Origin: Candidatus Arcticimaribacter sp.
Lineage (GTDB): Bacteria > Bacteroidota > Bacteroidia > Flavobacteriales > Flavobacteriaceae
DNA: 13,489 nt
Direction: 5' to 3'
Assembly: GCA_011526335.1 (NCBI GenBank)
Contig: WTJB01000219.1
Coordinates: 1 to 13,489, forward strand
The notes under the pieces were generated by a model that was given only the letters and a program-made list of their open reading frames with translations, did not search any database and was not told where the DNA came from. Position 1 is the first letter of the stretch, and each line of letters begins with the position of its first letter. A program made the translations under genes and the position numbers. Below are positions 1 to 6,043 of this stretch, piece by piece.

Positions 1-562
1 TGACTTATGGGCCAGAACCTACAAGGAAACTGTGGTCAAGTCCTTGATTGATACTTTAATAACAGAAAAAGAAGTTCGCCAATTTTATGCTTCCAATAAA
101 AACAACTTCAAGCTTAATGAAGATATGTTGCAACTGCGCTACATTGTTTTGCCTATAATCAATTCTGATCTTAAGGAAATCTCAGACCGTTTTCGTCGGT
201 TTGACGAATCTGACTATGCCTATTTAGATTCTTTAAACTATCATTTTAATCGTTTTGATCTGACCGATAGCCTCTGGATGACCAAACGAGAGTTTCAAAA
301 ACTCCTTCCCCAGGAGAAAAAGGCGAACTATGAAGAATACTTAAAAAAATCACAATTCTTTTATGCTGAAGATGCTTTAGAGGTATATTTGTTCTTCGTT
401 AATGACGTGAGAAGGCGCAACGAAATTGCTCCGTATCATACCATTAAGAATACCATAAAGCGAATTGTATTCAACAGAAAGAAAATCGATTTTATTAAAC
501 AATTTGATCAAGAAATACTGAAAGATGCCATACAAACCAAAAAATTTGAAGTATACCAATAG
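1..562 (+). CDS. Partial gene upstream of surA, possible isomerase-like envelope protein (5' end missing)
   Basis: The reading frame is open from base 2, so the true start lies before the window; the GTG at 32 is only an internal codon. About 186 residues are visible. The segment around 62-170, with a charged helix and then a stretch reading LRYIVLP, resembles the helix-plus-parvulin entry seen in SurA/PpiC-type peptidyl-prolyl isomerases, but no complete catalytic domain is present here. Most of the rest is charged and predicted helical, with many Lys, Asp and Phe residues. The stop lies 38 bases inside the next gene, surA, so the two are probably co-transcribed and perhaps translationally coupled. 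Genes of this kind beside flavobacterial surA are often named as isomerases from weak similarity. I see an envelope-folding role only as an inference from the neighbour and this weak resemblance. Confidence 0.7.
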   Translation, partial: DLWARTYKETVVKSLIDTLITEKEVRQFYASNKNNFKLNEDMLQLRYIVLPIINSDLKEISDRFRRFDESDYAYLDSLNYHFNRFDLTDSLWMTKREFQKLLPQEKKANYEEYLKKSQFFYAEDALEVYLFFVNDVRRRNEIAPYHTIKNTIKRIVFNRKKIDFIKQFDQEILKDAIQTKKFEVYQ

Positions 563-1919
563 ACTATTCCTTACCCTAAGTCTTTTATTTATTGCTCCCG
601 TCGTTGCCCAAGACGCATCTCCCCAGCGCATCAAATTAGATGGGGTTTTGTCTGTAGTAGGAGATTACGTTATTCTGGAATCAGATATTGATAAAACCGT
701 GGCCGATATGGAATCTCAAGGGATTTCTACCCAAGGCATTAGTCGTTGTGAATTGCTTGGAAAATTGATGGAAGATAAACTTTATGCGCATCATGCCATA
801 CAAGATAGTCTAGAAGTAAGCGATGCCGAAGTATATAGTTATGTAGATCAAAGTATAGAGTACTTTACCCAACAGCTTGGAAGTTTAGAAAAGGTTTTAG
901 AATTTTATAATAAACCCGACGAATTTAGTTTTAGAGAGGAGTTGTTCCAAATCAACAAGGTTCAAAAACTATCTTCCATGATGCAATCTACCATTGTAGA
1001 GGGAGTGGAAATTACACCGGAAGAAGTACGTGTGTTTTTTGAATCTATTCCTAAAAGCGAATTGCCTGTTTTTGGAACAGAAATAGAAATCGCTCAGATC
1101 GTTATAGAGCCTGAAGTGAGTGAGGAAGAAAAAGAACGCATCCTCAATCAACTCAATAGTTTTAAAAATGATGTCGAAGAGCGTGGTTTGAGTTTTTCAT
1201 CCAAAGCGATTTTGTATTCCCAAGACCCCGGTTCAAGAGCCAATGGGGGCTTATATACTTTACACCGAAAGCGCCCAAGAATGGTAAAGGAGTTTCGTGA
1301 TGTTGCTTTCAGCCTTCAAGAGGGAGAAGTCTCTGCGCCTTTTAAGACGGATTTTGGATGGCATATTTTGACCGTCGATAAAATAAAAGGGCAGGAGGTA
1401 GATGTACGCCATATCTTACTTACTCCCAATGTAAGCGATCTTACTTTAGGCGAAGCAAAAAAAACATTAGATACTCTTAGAACTCGACTTTTAGCCGAAG
1501 AACTAACCTTTGAAAATGCAGCCTTTAACTTTTCTGACGAAAAAGAGACCCGAAACAATAAAGGAGTGATCGTTAATCCTGTTACGGGCGATACCCGATT
1601 TGAGTTGACCAAGATGGATCCTATCCTCTATAACCAAATCAAAAATTTAGAAGAGGGCGAAATTTCTTTACCGTTGCTAGACGAAGATCAATCTGGTGCC
1701 AAAAAATACAAATTATTGAAGGTGGTAAAACGCTACCCAGAGCATACGGCAGATTATTCCCAAGACTATATTCGTATCAAGGAATTGGCTTTAAAAGACA
1801 AGCAATTGAAAACCATTCAAAAATGGATGGAAGAGAAAATTGAAGACACCTATGTCAATGTCAACAAGGCCAATCGCGGCTGTACCTTTAAAAACGACTG
1901 GTTGAAAACGAAAGGTTAA
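525..1919 (+). CDS. surA: SurA-like periplasmic chaperone / peptidyl-prolyl cis-trans isomerase
   Basis: This 464-residue protein is a periplasmic chaperone that helps outer membrane proteins fold and reach the insertion machinery. Residues 1-29 form a signal peptide: basic start, hydrophobic core about 14-27, cleavage near VVA-Q. The N-terminal chaperone region (about 35-170) contains the family block DGVLSVVGDYVILESDID. Two parvulin domains follow: about 186-287, ending with FGWHIL, and about 292-402, opening with VRHILLTP. A C-terminal helix closes the chaperone module, as in SurA. The ATG at 525 overlaps the upstream gene by 38 bases; it is the only Met start that keeps the signal peptide. 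The gene ends tail to tail with crtZ, both stops sharing the bases TTAA. Family assignment is firm; which parvulin domain is active cannot be told from sequence alone. Confidence 0.93.
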   Translation: MPYKPKNLKYTNRLFLTLSLLFIAPVVAQDASPQRIKLDGVLSVVGDYVILESDIDKTVADMESQGISTQGISRCELLGKLMEDKLYAHHAIQDSLEVSDAEVYSYVDQSIEYFTQQLGSLEKVLEFYNKPDEFSFREELFQINKVQKLSSMMQSTIVEGVEITPEEVRVFFESIPKSELPVFGTEIEIAQIVIEPEVSEEEKERILNQLNSFKNDVEERGLSFSSKAILYSQDPGSRANGGLYTLHRKRPRMVKEFRDVAFSLQEGEVSAPFKTDFGWHILTVDKIKGQEVDVRHILLTPNVSDLTLGEAKKTLDTLRTRLLAEELTFENAAFNFSDEKETRNNKGVIVNPVTGDTRFELTKMDPILYNQIKNLEEGEISLPLLDEDQSGAKKYKLLKVVKRYPEHTADYSQDYIRIKELALKDKQLKTIQKWMEEKIEDTYVNVNKANRGCTFKNDWLKTKG

Positions 1920-2362
1920 CGGAAATATTTTCGAGGAACCCACAACATGCCAAAACATTCTCCTCCTTCTTTGTGAATGTTTTTGTGATGCATTTTATGC
2001 GCTCTTCTTAAACCCTTGGCATAACGATTGTTGGTGTTACGAAAGATTTTAAACCGTTGATGAATAAAGATATCGTGGACCAAAAAATAGGCTACACCAT
2101 AGGTGAATATCCCCGCCGCCATCGGGAAACCGGCCCAAAATCCATATTCTCCCCACAATACCATTAGTAAAATGCTTATGGCAGCGTAAAAGGTAAAAAA
2201 GAAGTCGTTGCGCTCAAACCAAGATCCGTGATCTTTTTTGTGGTGATCTTTATGCAATGACCATAAAAAGCCGTGCATGATATATTTGTGTGAAAACCAT
2301 GCCATAAATTCCATCACAACAAAAGTGATGAGGTAAATTCCAATCCAAAAAACTGTATTCAT
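1916..2362 (-). CDS. crtZ: Beta-carotene hydroxylase, CrtZ type (fatty acid hydroxylase superfamily)
   Basis: This 148-residue integral membrane di-iron enzyme is expected to hydroxylate the 3 and 3' positions of beta-carotene rings, giving cryptoxanthin and zeaxanthin, a usual flavobacterial yellow pigment. The histidine clusters that bind the two irons are all visible: H25-x4-H30, H37-x2-HH (40-41), H96-x4-H101 and H122-x2-HH (125-126). Hydrophobic segments at about 4-22 and 57-100 are membrane spans. The length fits short bacterial CrtZ proteins. It begins 6 bases after the crtB stop, so the two genes are clearly one transcript. Its stop overlaps the surA stop by 4 bases. A related sterol-desaturase-like activity cannot be excluded by motif alone, but the crtB neighbour makes the carotenoid role very likely. 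Confidence 0.9.
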   Translation of the reverse strand: MNTVFWIGIYLITFVVMEFMAWFSHKYIMHGFLWSLHKDHHKKDHGSWFERNDFFFTFYAAISILLMVLWGEYGFWAGFPMAAGIFTYGVAYFLVHDIFIHQRFKIFRNTNNRYAKGLRRAHKMHHKNIHKEGGECFGMLWVPRKYFR

Positions 2363-2368
2363 AAGGGC

Positions 2369-3208
2369 TTATAGTAAGTTAAATCGATAATTGACATACG
2401 AACGAGCCAAAACACTCATTTTTTGATAGTTTGGTACTCTGATGCGTGCTGATTTTATTTTTTTTGATGGCGTTCGTTTTAACTTTTTCAAAAGCTTATA
2501 ATAGTACTTGTAGGCTGTATATACCCCAAAGCGTGCTTCGTCGGGTAGACGAAAAATACCACTTAACCCCATGCGAAAATCGTCATCAATCTCTTGAATT
2601 ATTTTTGTTTTGTCCTGATCCGTAAACTCGCTTAGATTGACCTCGGGGAAGTAGGATCTTTCCAGACCTTCTAAATCCGCTTTTAAATCACGCAGAAAAT
2701 TCACTTTCTGAAAAGCTGAACCTAAAGCCATTGCAGAGGGTTTCAATTCTTCATACTGTTCCTGGTTTCCTTTTACAAAAACCTTTAAACACATAAGCCC
2801 TACCACATCTGCAGACCCATATATATAGGCCTTATAGTCTTCTCTGGTCAAGTAATTTTTTTTGTCAAGATCCCAACGCATGCTTTGCATAAAGGCTTCT
2901 ACCAGCCCTTTGTCTATGCCGTAGTGATTATAGGTTTCTTGAAAGGCATTGAGAATTGGATTCAAACTTATTTTGTTTTCGAGTGCATGATAAAGATCTT
3001 CCTCAAATCGATCGAGTAATTCTTTTTTGTCATAGGCATGAAAACTATCCACAATTTCGTCTGCAAAGCGGACAAAACCATAGATGTTGTAAATGTCTTT
3101 TCGTATACTGGGATGCAACATTTTGGTCGCCAACGAAAAGGAGGTGCTGTAGGCTACGGTAACCGCTCTACTGCAATCTCTAGATACTTGGTCAAATAAA
3201 TTTTTCAT
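2369..3208 (-). CDS. crtB: Phytoene synthase, CrtB
   Basis: The enzyme condenses two geranylgeranyl diphosphates into phytoene, the first committed carotenoid step. It has 279 residues from the ATG at 3208. Both Asp-rich magnesium-diphosphate motifs are present: DEIVD at 50-54 and the QKVNFLRDLKAD block at 167-178 (N170, D174, D178). The N-terminal YSTSFSLA block is typical of squalene/phytoene synthases. The frame extends six codons upstream to a GTG at 3226, but that codon lies inside a hairpin, and homologues as I remember them start with an MK-LFD sequence, so I chose the ATG. The merR-type regulator lies 59 bases upstream and crtZ 6 bases downstream on the same strand. A squalene synthase is the alternative, but crtZ next door favours CrtB. 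Confidence 0.92.
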   Translation of the reverse strand: MKNLFDQVSRDCSRAVTVAYSTSFSLATKMLHPSIRKDIYNIYGFVRFADEIVDSFHAYDKKELLDRFEEDLYHALENKISLNPILNAFQETYNHYGIDKGLVEAFMQSMRWDLDKKNYLTREDYKAYIYGSADVVGLMCLKVFVKGNQEQYEELKPSAMALGSAFQKVNFLRDLKADLEGLERSYFPEVNLSEFTDQDKTKIIQEIDDDFRMGLSGIFRLPDEARFGVYTAYKYYYKLLKKLKRTPSKKIKSARIRVPNYQKMSVLARSYVNYRFNLL

Positions 3209-3224
3209 ATACTTATAGCAATCC

Positions 3225-3242
3225 ACGTTGTAAGGCCAACGT
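3225..3242. other. Perfect hairpin in the crtB leader beside a T8 run
   Basis: ACGTTG at 3225-3230 and CAACGT at 3237-3242 form a 6-bp stem around a 6-base loop. On the plus strand a run of T follows directly (through 3249), the form of an intrinsic terminator for antisense transcripts. On the minus strand, where the genes lie, the hairpin comes 17 bases before the crtB ATG and is preceded by A8, so it sits in the crtB leader. It could be a weak terminator against antisense reading, a translation-affecting hairpin, or an operator. The structure is seen directly; its function is not. Confidence 0.45.
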
Positions 3243-3267
3243 TTTTTTTAATAAATATACAAAAAAG

Positions 3268-4191
3268 TTAAACAAAAACTTCTATCTGAAGCTGCTCCTT
3301 TAGAAAGGGTTGGATTTCGGTGTAGACATGAATGTTGTCTGGCAGTTTGAAATTTACTATATATTGGGTTTGAGGACCAAATATAGAGAGTTTTGATTCG
3401 GTGTCCTCGAGAATATCTTGCTGAAAATTGTTGAGATATTCTTCGATTTCTTCCCGATTGGGTTCTACCGTCAAGTAGGTAACAAAATGAAGGTTTTCAC
3501 TGTAGCTCAATATCGTTTTAAGGCTAGAGGTAGGTACCGACTGTCCTAAGAATATAGTTTTGAACCCTTTGCTAAGAATATGGTAATTTAGATACAATAT
3601 ACTAAGCTCATGTATTTCGTTCTCGGGGAGATACAATACAAATGAGGAAACATTGTTTTTTGGGGTGTGTTTACGTTGAATCAGCTCAGTTTGTATATGA
3701 ATTTTTTGTTTGATGAGGTTGGTGACAAAATGTTCATGGGAGGGTGAAATGGCTCCCGTCTGCCAAAGAATTCCCAATTCACTCATCAAAGGCACAAAGA
3801 TCTTCATAAAGATAAAATCAAAATCTTTATTGTTCATCAACTCATCGAAAGTAGCGTCAAACATCACGGTATCAAAGTTGACCATAGATAGTTTGAATGC
3901 GTTAATGGAGACCTGCTCAGAGTTTGACTTTAAAGCAATATCACGGACCAAAAATGGAATTTCTCCTTCTTCAAGGTTCGCTATTTTTGAAATCTTAAAT
4001 CCGTGGTTATACAGGAGTGTAATATTAAGCAGCTTTCTGAGGCTGTCAAGAGAGTACCTACGTATGTTGGTGTCAGTTCGCTCTGGGGATAGGAGATTGT
4101 ATCTTTTCTCCCATATACGTATGGTGTGCGCTTTTATTCCGGAGATATTCTCCAAATTTTTGATACTAAAGCTGTTCTTAATCCTTTTCAT
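3268..4191 (-). CDS. MerR-family regulator with B12-binding-type C-terminal region (CarH/LitR-like)
   Basis: This 307-residue regulator probably controls the crt genes that follow it. Residues 8-75 are a MerR winged helix: GIKAHTIRIWEKRYNLLSPER, then RRYS and a helix. Residues about 92-170 fit the four-helix cap of cobalamin-binding regulators, with W143 and EH at 153-154 exactly spaced as W-x9-EH. Residues about 183-290 fit a Rossmann-like B12 domain: E192-x-H194 stands where the cobalt-ligand histidine (D/E-x-H-x-x-G) is expected, but the Gly of that motif is Ser here, and the later GG motif reads FGPQ. CarH/LitR proteins bind adenosylcobalamin, repress carotenoid genes in the dark and release DNA in light. 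Whether this member still binds B12 is an inference. It lies 73 bases beyond tRNA-Leu, co-oriented, with no clear promoter of its own. Confidence 0.88.
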   Translation of the reverse strand: MKRIKNSFSIKNLENISGIKAHTIRIWEKRYNLLSPERTDTNIRRYSLDSLRKLLNITLLYNHGFKISKIANLEEGEIPFLVRDIALKSNSEQVSINAFKLSMVNFDTVMFDATFDELMNNKDFDFIFMKIFVPLMSELGILWQTGAISPSHEHFVTNLIKQKIHIQTELIQRKHTPKNNVSSFVLYLPENEIHELSILYLNYHILSKGFKTIFLGQSVPTSSLKTILSYSENLHFVTYLTVEPNREEIEEYLNNFQQDILEDTESKLSIFGPQTQYIVNFKLPDNIHVYTEIQPFLKEQLQIEVFV

Positions 4192-4264
4192 GTGTCTAAA
4201 CCTCAGTTAGAAAGCTTAAACGAAGTTACAAAAAAAAAGGGATAAAAAAAAAGGAAATAGAAAG

Positions 4265-4350
4265 TGCGCACGAGAAGACTCGAACTTCCACGGGATTTAA
4301 CTCCCACTAGGCCCTCAACCTAGCGCGTCTACCAATTCCGCCACGTGCGC
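4265..4350 (-). tRNA. tRNA-Leu (anticodon GAG)
   Basis: The minus strand folds as an 86-base class II tRNA. The acceptor GCGCACG (4350-4344) pairs with CGTGCGC (4272-4266), with discriminator A at 4265. The anticodon stem CTAGG/CCTAG encloses the loop TTGAGGG, giving anticodon GAG, which reads CUC and CUU. A variable arm is present and the T arm contains GTTCGAGTC. The 3' CCA is not encoded. It lies 13 bases after tRNA-Lys, so the two are probably processed from one precursor. Confidence 0.95.
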
Positions 4351-4363
4351 TTTTGGAAAGAAG

Positions 4364-4436
4364 TGACTTGACTGGGGCTCGAACCCAGGACCCTCTCCTT
4401 AAAAGGGAGATGCTCTACCAACTGAGCTACCAAGTC
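4364..4436 (-). tRNA. tRNA-Lys (anticodon UUU)
   Basis: The minus strand folds as a 73-base tRNA. The acceptor GACTTGG (4436-4430) pairs with TCAAGTC (4371-4365), with one G-T pair and discriminator A at 4364. The D arm contains AGCTCAGTTGGTAGAGC. The anticodon stem TCTCC/GGAGA encloses loop CTTTTAA, anticodon TTT. The T loop is GTTCGAGCC. CCA is not encoded. It is the first gene of a tRNA-Lys/tRNA-Leu pair. Confidence 0.96.
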
Positions 4437-4453
4437 GTTACTTTTTGAGGCTG

Positions 4454-4483
4454 CAAATATACGTGCAAATATTAATTATTCAA
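4454..4483 (-). promoter_or_regulatory. Bacteroidota-type promoter of the tRNA-Lys/tRNA-Leu pair
   Basis: On the minus strand a TTG (complement of 4481-4483) is followed after 19 bases by TATATTTG (complement of 4454-4461). This matches the Bacteroidota housekeeping promoter TTG-N19-TAnnTTTG. The -7 box lies 17 bases before the tRNA-Lys 5' end, leaving room for a short leader. The same transcript may run on into the MerR-type gene. Confidence 0.65.
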
Positions 4484-4495
4484 GAACTAATTGGC

Positions 4496-4503
4496 TAAAT
4501 TTG
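4496..4503 (+). promoter_or_regulatory. Probable -7 element for aroK
   Basis: TAAATTTG fits the TAnnTTTG -7 box and ends 19 bases before the aroK TTG start, divergent from the tRNA promoter. No TTG sits at the expected upstream distance, so only half of the promoter is recognisable. Confidence 0.4.
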
Positions 4504-4522
4504 GACCACCTAAAAAAAAAGT

Positions 4523-5044
4523 TTGAAATCAATCTTTCTTCTTGGCTATATGGGGTGCGGAAAGTCTACCCTAGGAAAAAAAATATCTCAGGTGTTAGCC
4601 CTGCCCTTTATCGATTTAGATGAGTATATAGAAACCCAAAAAGGGAAGTCGATTGCTGCTATTTTTCAAGAAGAGGGGGAAATAGCATTTCGTAAATTCG
4701 AATACCAAGCCGTTTTGGATTTGATCCATTCTCCTGAACCTGCCATTGTCTCTTTGGGGGGCGGAACCCCTTGTTATTTTGACACCATGCAGCAAATTTC
4801 CGACTCATCGCATACCGCTGTTTATCTAAAAACTAGTATTCCTTCTTTGGTCGATAGACTTTTCGATGAAAGAGCAAAACGTCCCATGATTTCTCATCTT
4901 TCGGATCGGGAGGCTTTGGTAGAGTTTATAGGAAAGCACTTGTTTGAAAGGGCACCCTTTTACCAACAAGCTAAAGTACATCTAACAACAGATAATAAAA
5001 CCGTTGAAGAACTCGTTTTGGAGCTAAAAAATGGCCTAGCTTAG
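4523..5044 (+). CDS. aroK: Shikimate kinase
   Basis: The enzyme phosphorylates shikimate to shikimate-3-phosphate with ATP in the pathway to chorismate and the aromatic amino acids; it is cytoplasmic. Its 173 residues match the family length. The P-loop GYMGCGKST is at 8-16. Shikimate-binding positions are D33 (DLDEY), R57 (FRKFE), the GGG loop at 79-81 and R143. The LID arginine R120 lies in AKRPM. The start is a TTG at 4523: an in-frame TAA at 4511 blocks anything further upstream, and the first ATG (codon 10) would cut the P-loop. It converges with the phosphoribosyltransferase-like gene, overlapping it by 9 bases. Confidence 0.95.
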   Translation: MKSIFLLGYMGCGKSTLGKKISQVLALPFIDLDEYIETQKGKSIAAIFQEEGEIAFRKFEYQAVLDLIHSPEPAIVSLGGGTPCYFDTMQQISDSSHTAVYLKTSIPSLVDRLFDERAKRPMISHLSDREALVEFIGKHLFERAPFYQQAKVHLTTDNKTVEELVLELKNGLA

Positions 5045-5539
5045 ATACACTCCTTCTTTATCGCTGTCAAAAATGACCTCAATATGTTCATTGATGGAGG
5101 TGGATAGCGAAATGCCTTTAAAGTCCCCTTTTATCGGATACTTTTTATGGTTTCGATTGACCAAAACCGCCGTTTTTAAATGCGATACAGGAAAGTCCAA
5201 TAAATACTTCACGGCAAACATTAGTGTACTTCCAGTGTTGAGAACATCATCGATTACAACCACTGGCATCTCTTTCATTTTGTGTAAATCTTGTGTACAC
5301 TTTATGGGGGAATGTGGGTTTCTTTTATCGATGGACAGAGACGAAAAATGGGTTTTAAAAGGAGCAATTTCATCTAAAATGGCTTGGATACGTCGTGCAA
5401 AAACGACCCCGTTTTTTTCGATGCCTACCAAATGAACTTCAGGGGAAGAAAAGTTACTTTCAAGGATCTGAAAGGCAATTCTTCGCGTACTGAGCTTTAT
5501 TTTTTCTGCATTGAGTAAAAGGGTACCATTTTTGTTCAT
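5036..5539 (-). CDS. Phosphoribosyltransferase-family protein (PyrR-like fold)
   Basis: This 167-residue protein is a type I phosphoribosyltransferase-fold protein. The PRPP-binding signature VVVIDDVLNTGST is at 93-105, with the two acidic residues and the TGST loop intact. An upstream loop GIEKNGVVFARR (39-50) matches the diphosphate-binding loop. The overall pattern recalls PyrR, the uracil phosphoribosyltransferase and pyr attenuator, and hypoxanthine-type enzymes, but no pyr genes lie nearby. The base specificity cannot be read from sequence. The ATG at 5539 is the natural start. The gene is alone on its strand, divergent from the YHS gene (57 bases) and overlapping the aroK tail by 9 bases. 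The fold is sure; the substrate is unknown. Confidence 0.88.
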   Translation of the reverse strand: MNKNGTLLLNAEKIKLSTRRIAFQILESNFSSPEVHLVGIEKNGVVFARRIQAILDEIAPFKTHFSSLSIDKRNPHSPIKCTQDLHKMKEMPVVVIDDVLNTGSTLMFAVKYLLDFPVSHLKTAVLVNRNHKKYPIKGDFKGISLSTSINEHIEVIFDSDKEGVYLS

Positions 5540-5568
5540 ATTTGTCTAAATTGTCATATAAAATTACA

Positions 5569-5576
5569 CAAATTTA
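5569..5576 (-). promoter_or_regulatory. Possible -7 element for the phosphoribosyltransferase gene
   Basis: The minus strand reads TAAATTTG here, fitting TAnnTTTG, 29 bases before the ATG at 5539. I find no TTG at the usual distance upstream, so the assignment is weak. Confidence 0.35.
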
Positions 5577-5596
5577 AACTCTAAAACTTAACCGCT

Positions 5597-6043
5597 ATGA
5601 AATTTAAACCGCTATTCATCCTTTTTCTATTTCAGTTTGGCGCATTTGTTTATGCTCAAAATGCAGAAAAAACCTACAATCTAAACAAAGATGGGGTAGC
5701 CATTGAGGGCTATGACCTAGTGAGCTATTTTGAAGCCGAAAATCCCCTTAAAGGGAAAGAAGAGAATGCCCTACTTTATAAAGGGGCTACCTATTGGTTT
5801 GCTTCCATGGCCAATAAAGAAAAGTTTAAAAGTGCTCCAGAAAATTATTTACCCCAATACGGGGGCTGGTGTGCCTATGCCATGGCCAAGGGCAATCAGG
5901 TAGAAATAAATCCCGAAGCCTATTTGATACAACAAGAAAAATTATATTTGTTTTACAAAACCTCTTGGATTAACACACGTACAAAATGGCTGAAAGAGCC
6001 CAAAGCATTACAAGCCAAAGCCGATCTTCATTGGGCGCATTGA
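5597..6043 (+). CDS. Secreted YHS-domain protein
   Basis: This 148-residue protein begins with a signal peptide (1-20, cleavage near VYA-Q) and is therefore periplasmic or secreted. The YHS domain spans about 32-90: DGVAIEGYDLVSYFE, the aromatic KGATYWFAS, then APENYLPQYGGWCAYA with the family's cysteine at 92. YHS domains occur in metal-transport and metal-binding proteins, and stand-alone secreted versions are common in Proteobacteria and Bacteroidota; their precise role is not established. The gene is the first of a probable operon: its TGA at 6041 falls within the start region of the ATP-grasp gene. Family membership is firm, function unknown. Metal binding is an inference from the family. 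Confidence 0.88.
   Translation: MKFKPLFILFLFQFGAFVYAQNAEKTYNLNKDGVAIEGYDLVSYFEAENPLKGKEENALLYKGATYWFASMANKEKFKSAPENYLPQYGGWCAYAMAKGNQVEINPEAYLIQQEKLYLFYKTSWINTRTKWLKEPKALQAKADLHWAH

Noticed and set aside
377..634. 85-residue open frame on the minus strand across the surA start
   Set aside because: It is antisense to two genes with clear coding signal, including the surA signal peptide, and has no recognisable features.
3209..3226. GTG start for crtB at 3226
   Set aside because: It falls inside the leader hairpin and adds six residues that I do not recall in relatives; the ATG at 3208 fits better.
3225..3249. Ordinary terminator for the merR transcript
   Set aside because: On the merR-crtB strand the run lies before the hairpin as A residues, so the polarity is wrong for ending that transcript.
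3710..4210. 166-residue open frame on the plus strand
   Set aside because: It lies opposite the MerR-type gene, whose motifs are unmistakable, and its own translation shows no domain or plausible start.
4201..4216. Palindrome around AAGCTT as a MerR operator
   Set aside because: Only the central six bases are symmetric; the flanks do not pair well enough to claim an operator.
5073..5435. 120-residue open frame on the plus strand
   Set aside because: It is antisense to the phosphoribosyltransferase gene, including its PRPP motif.
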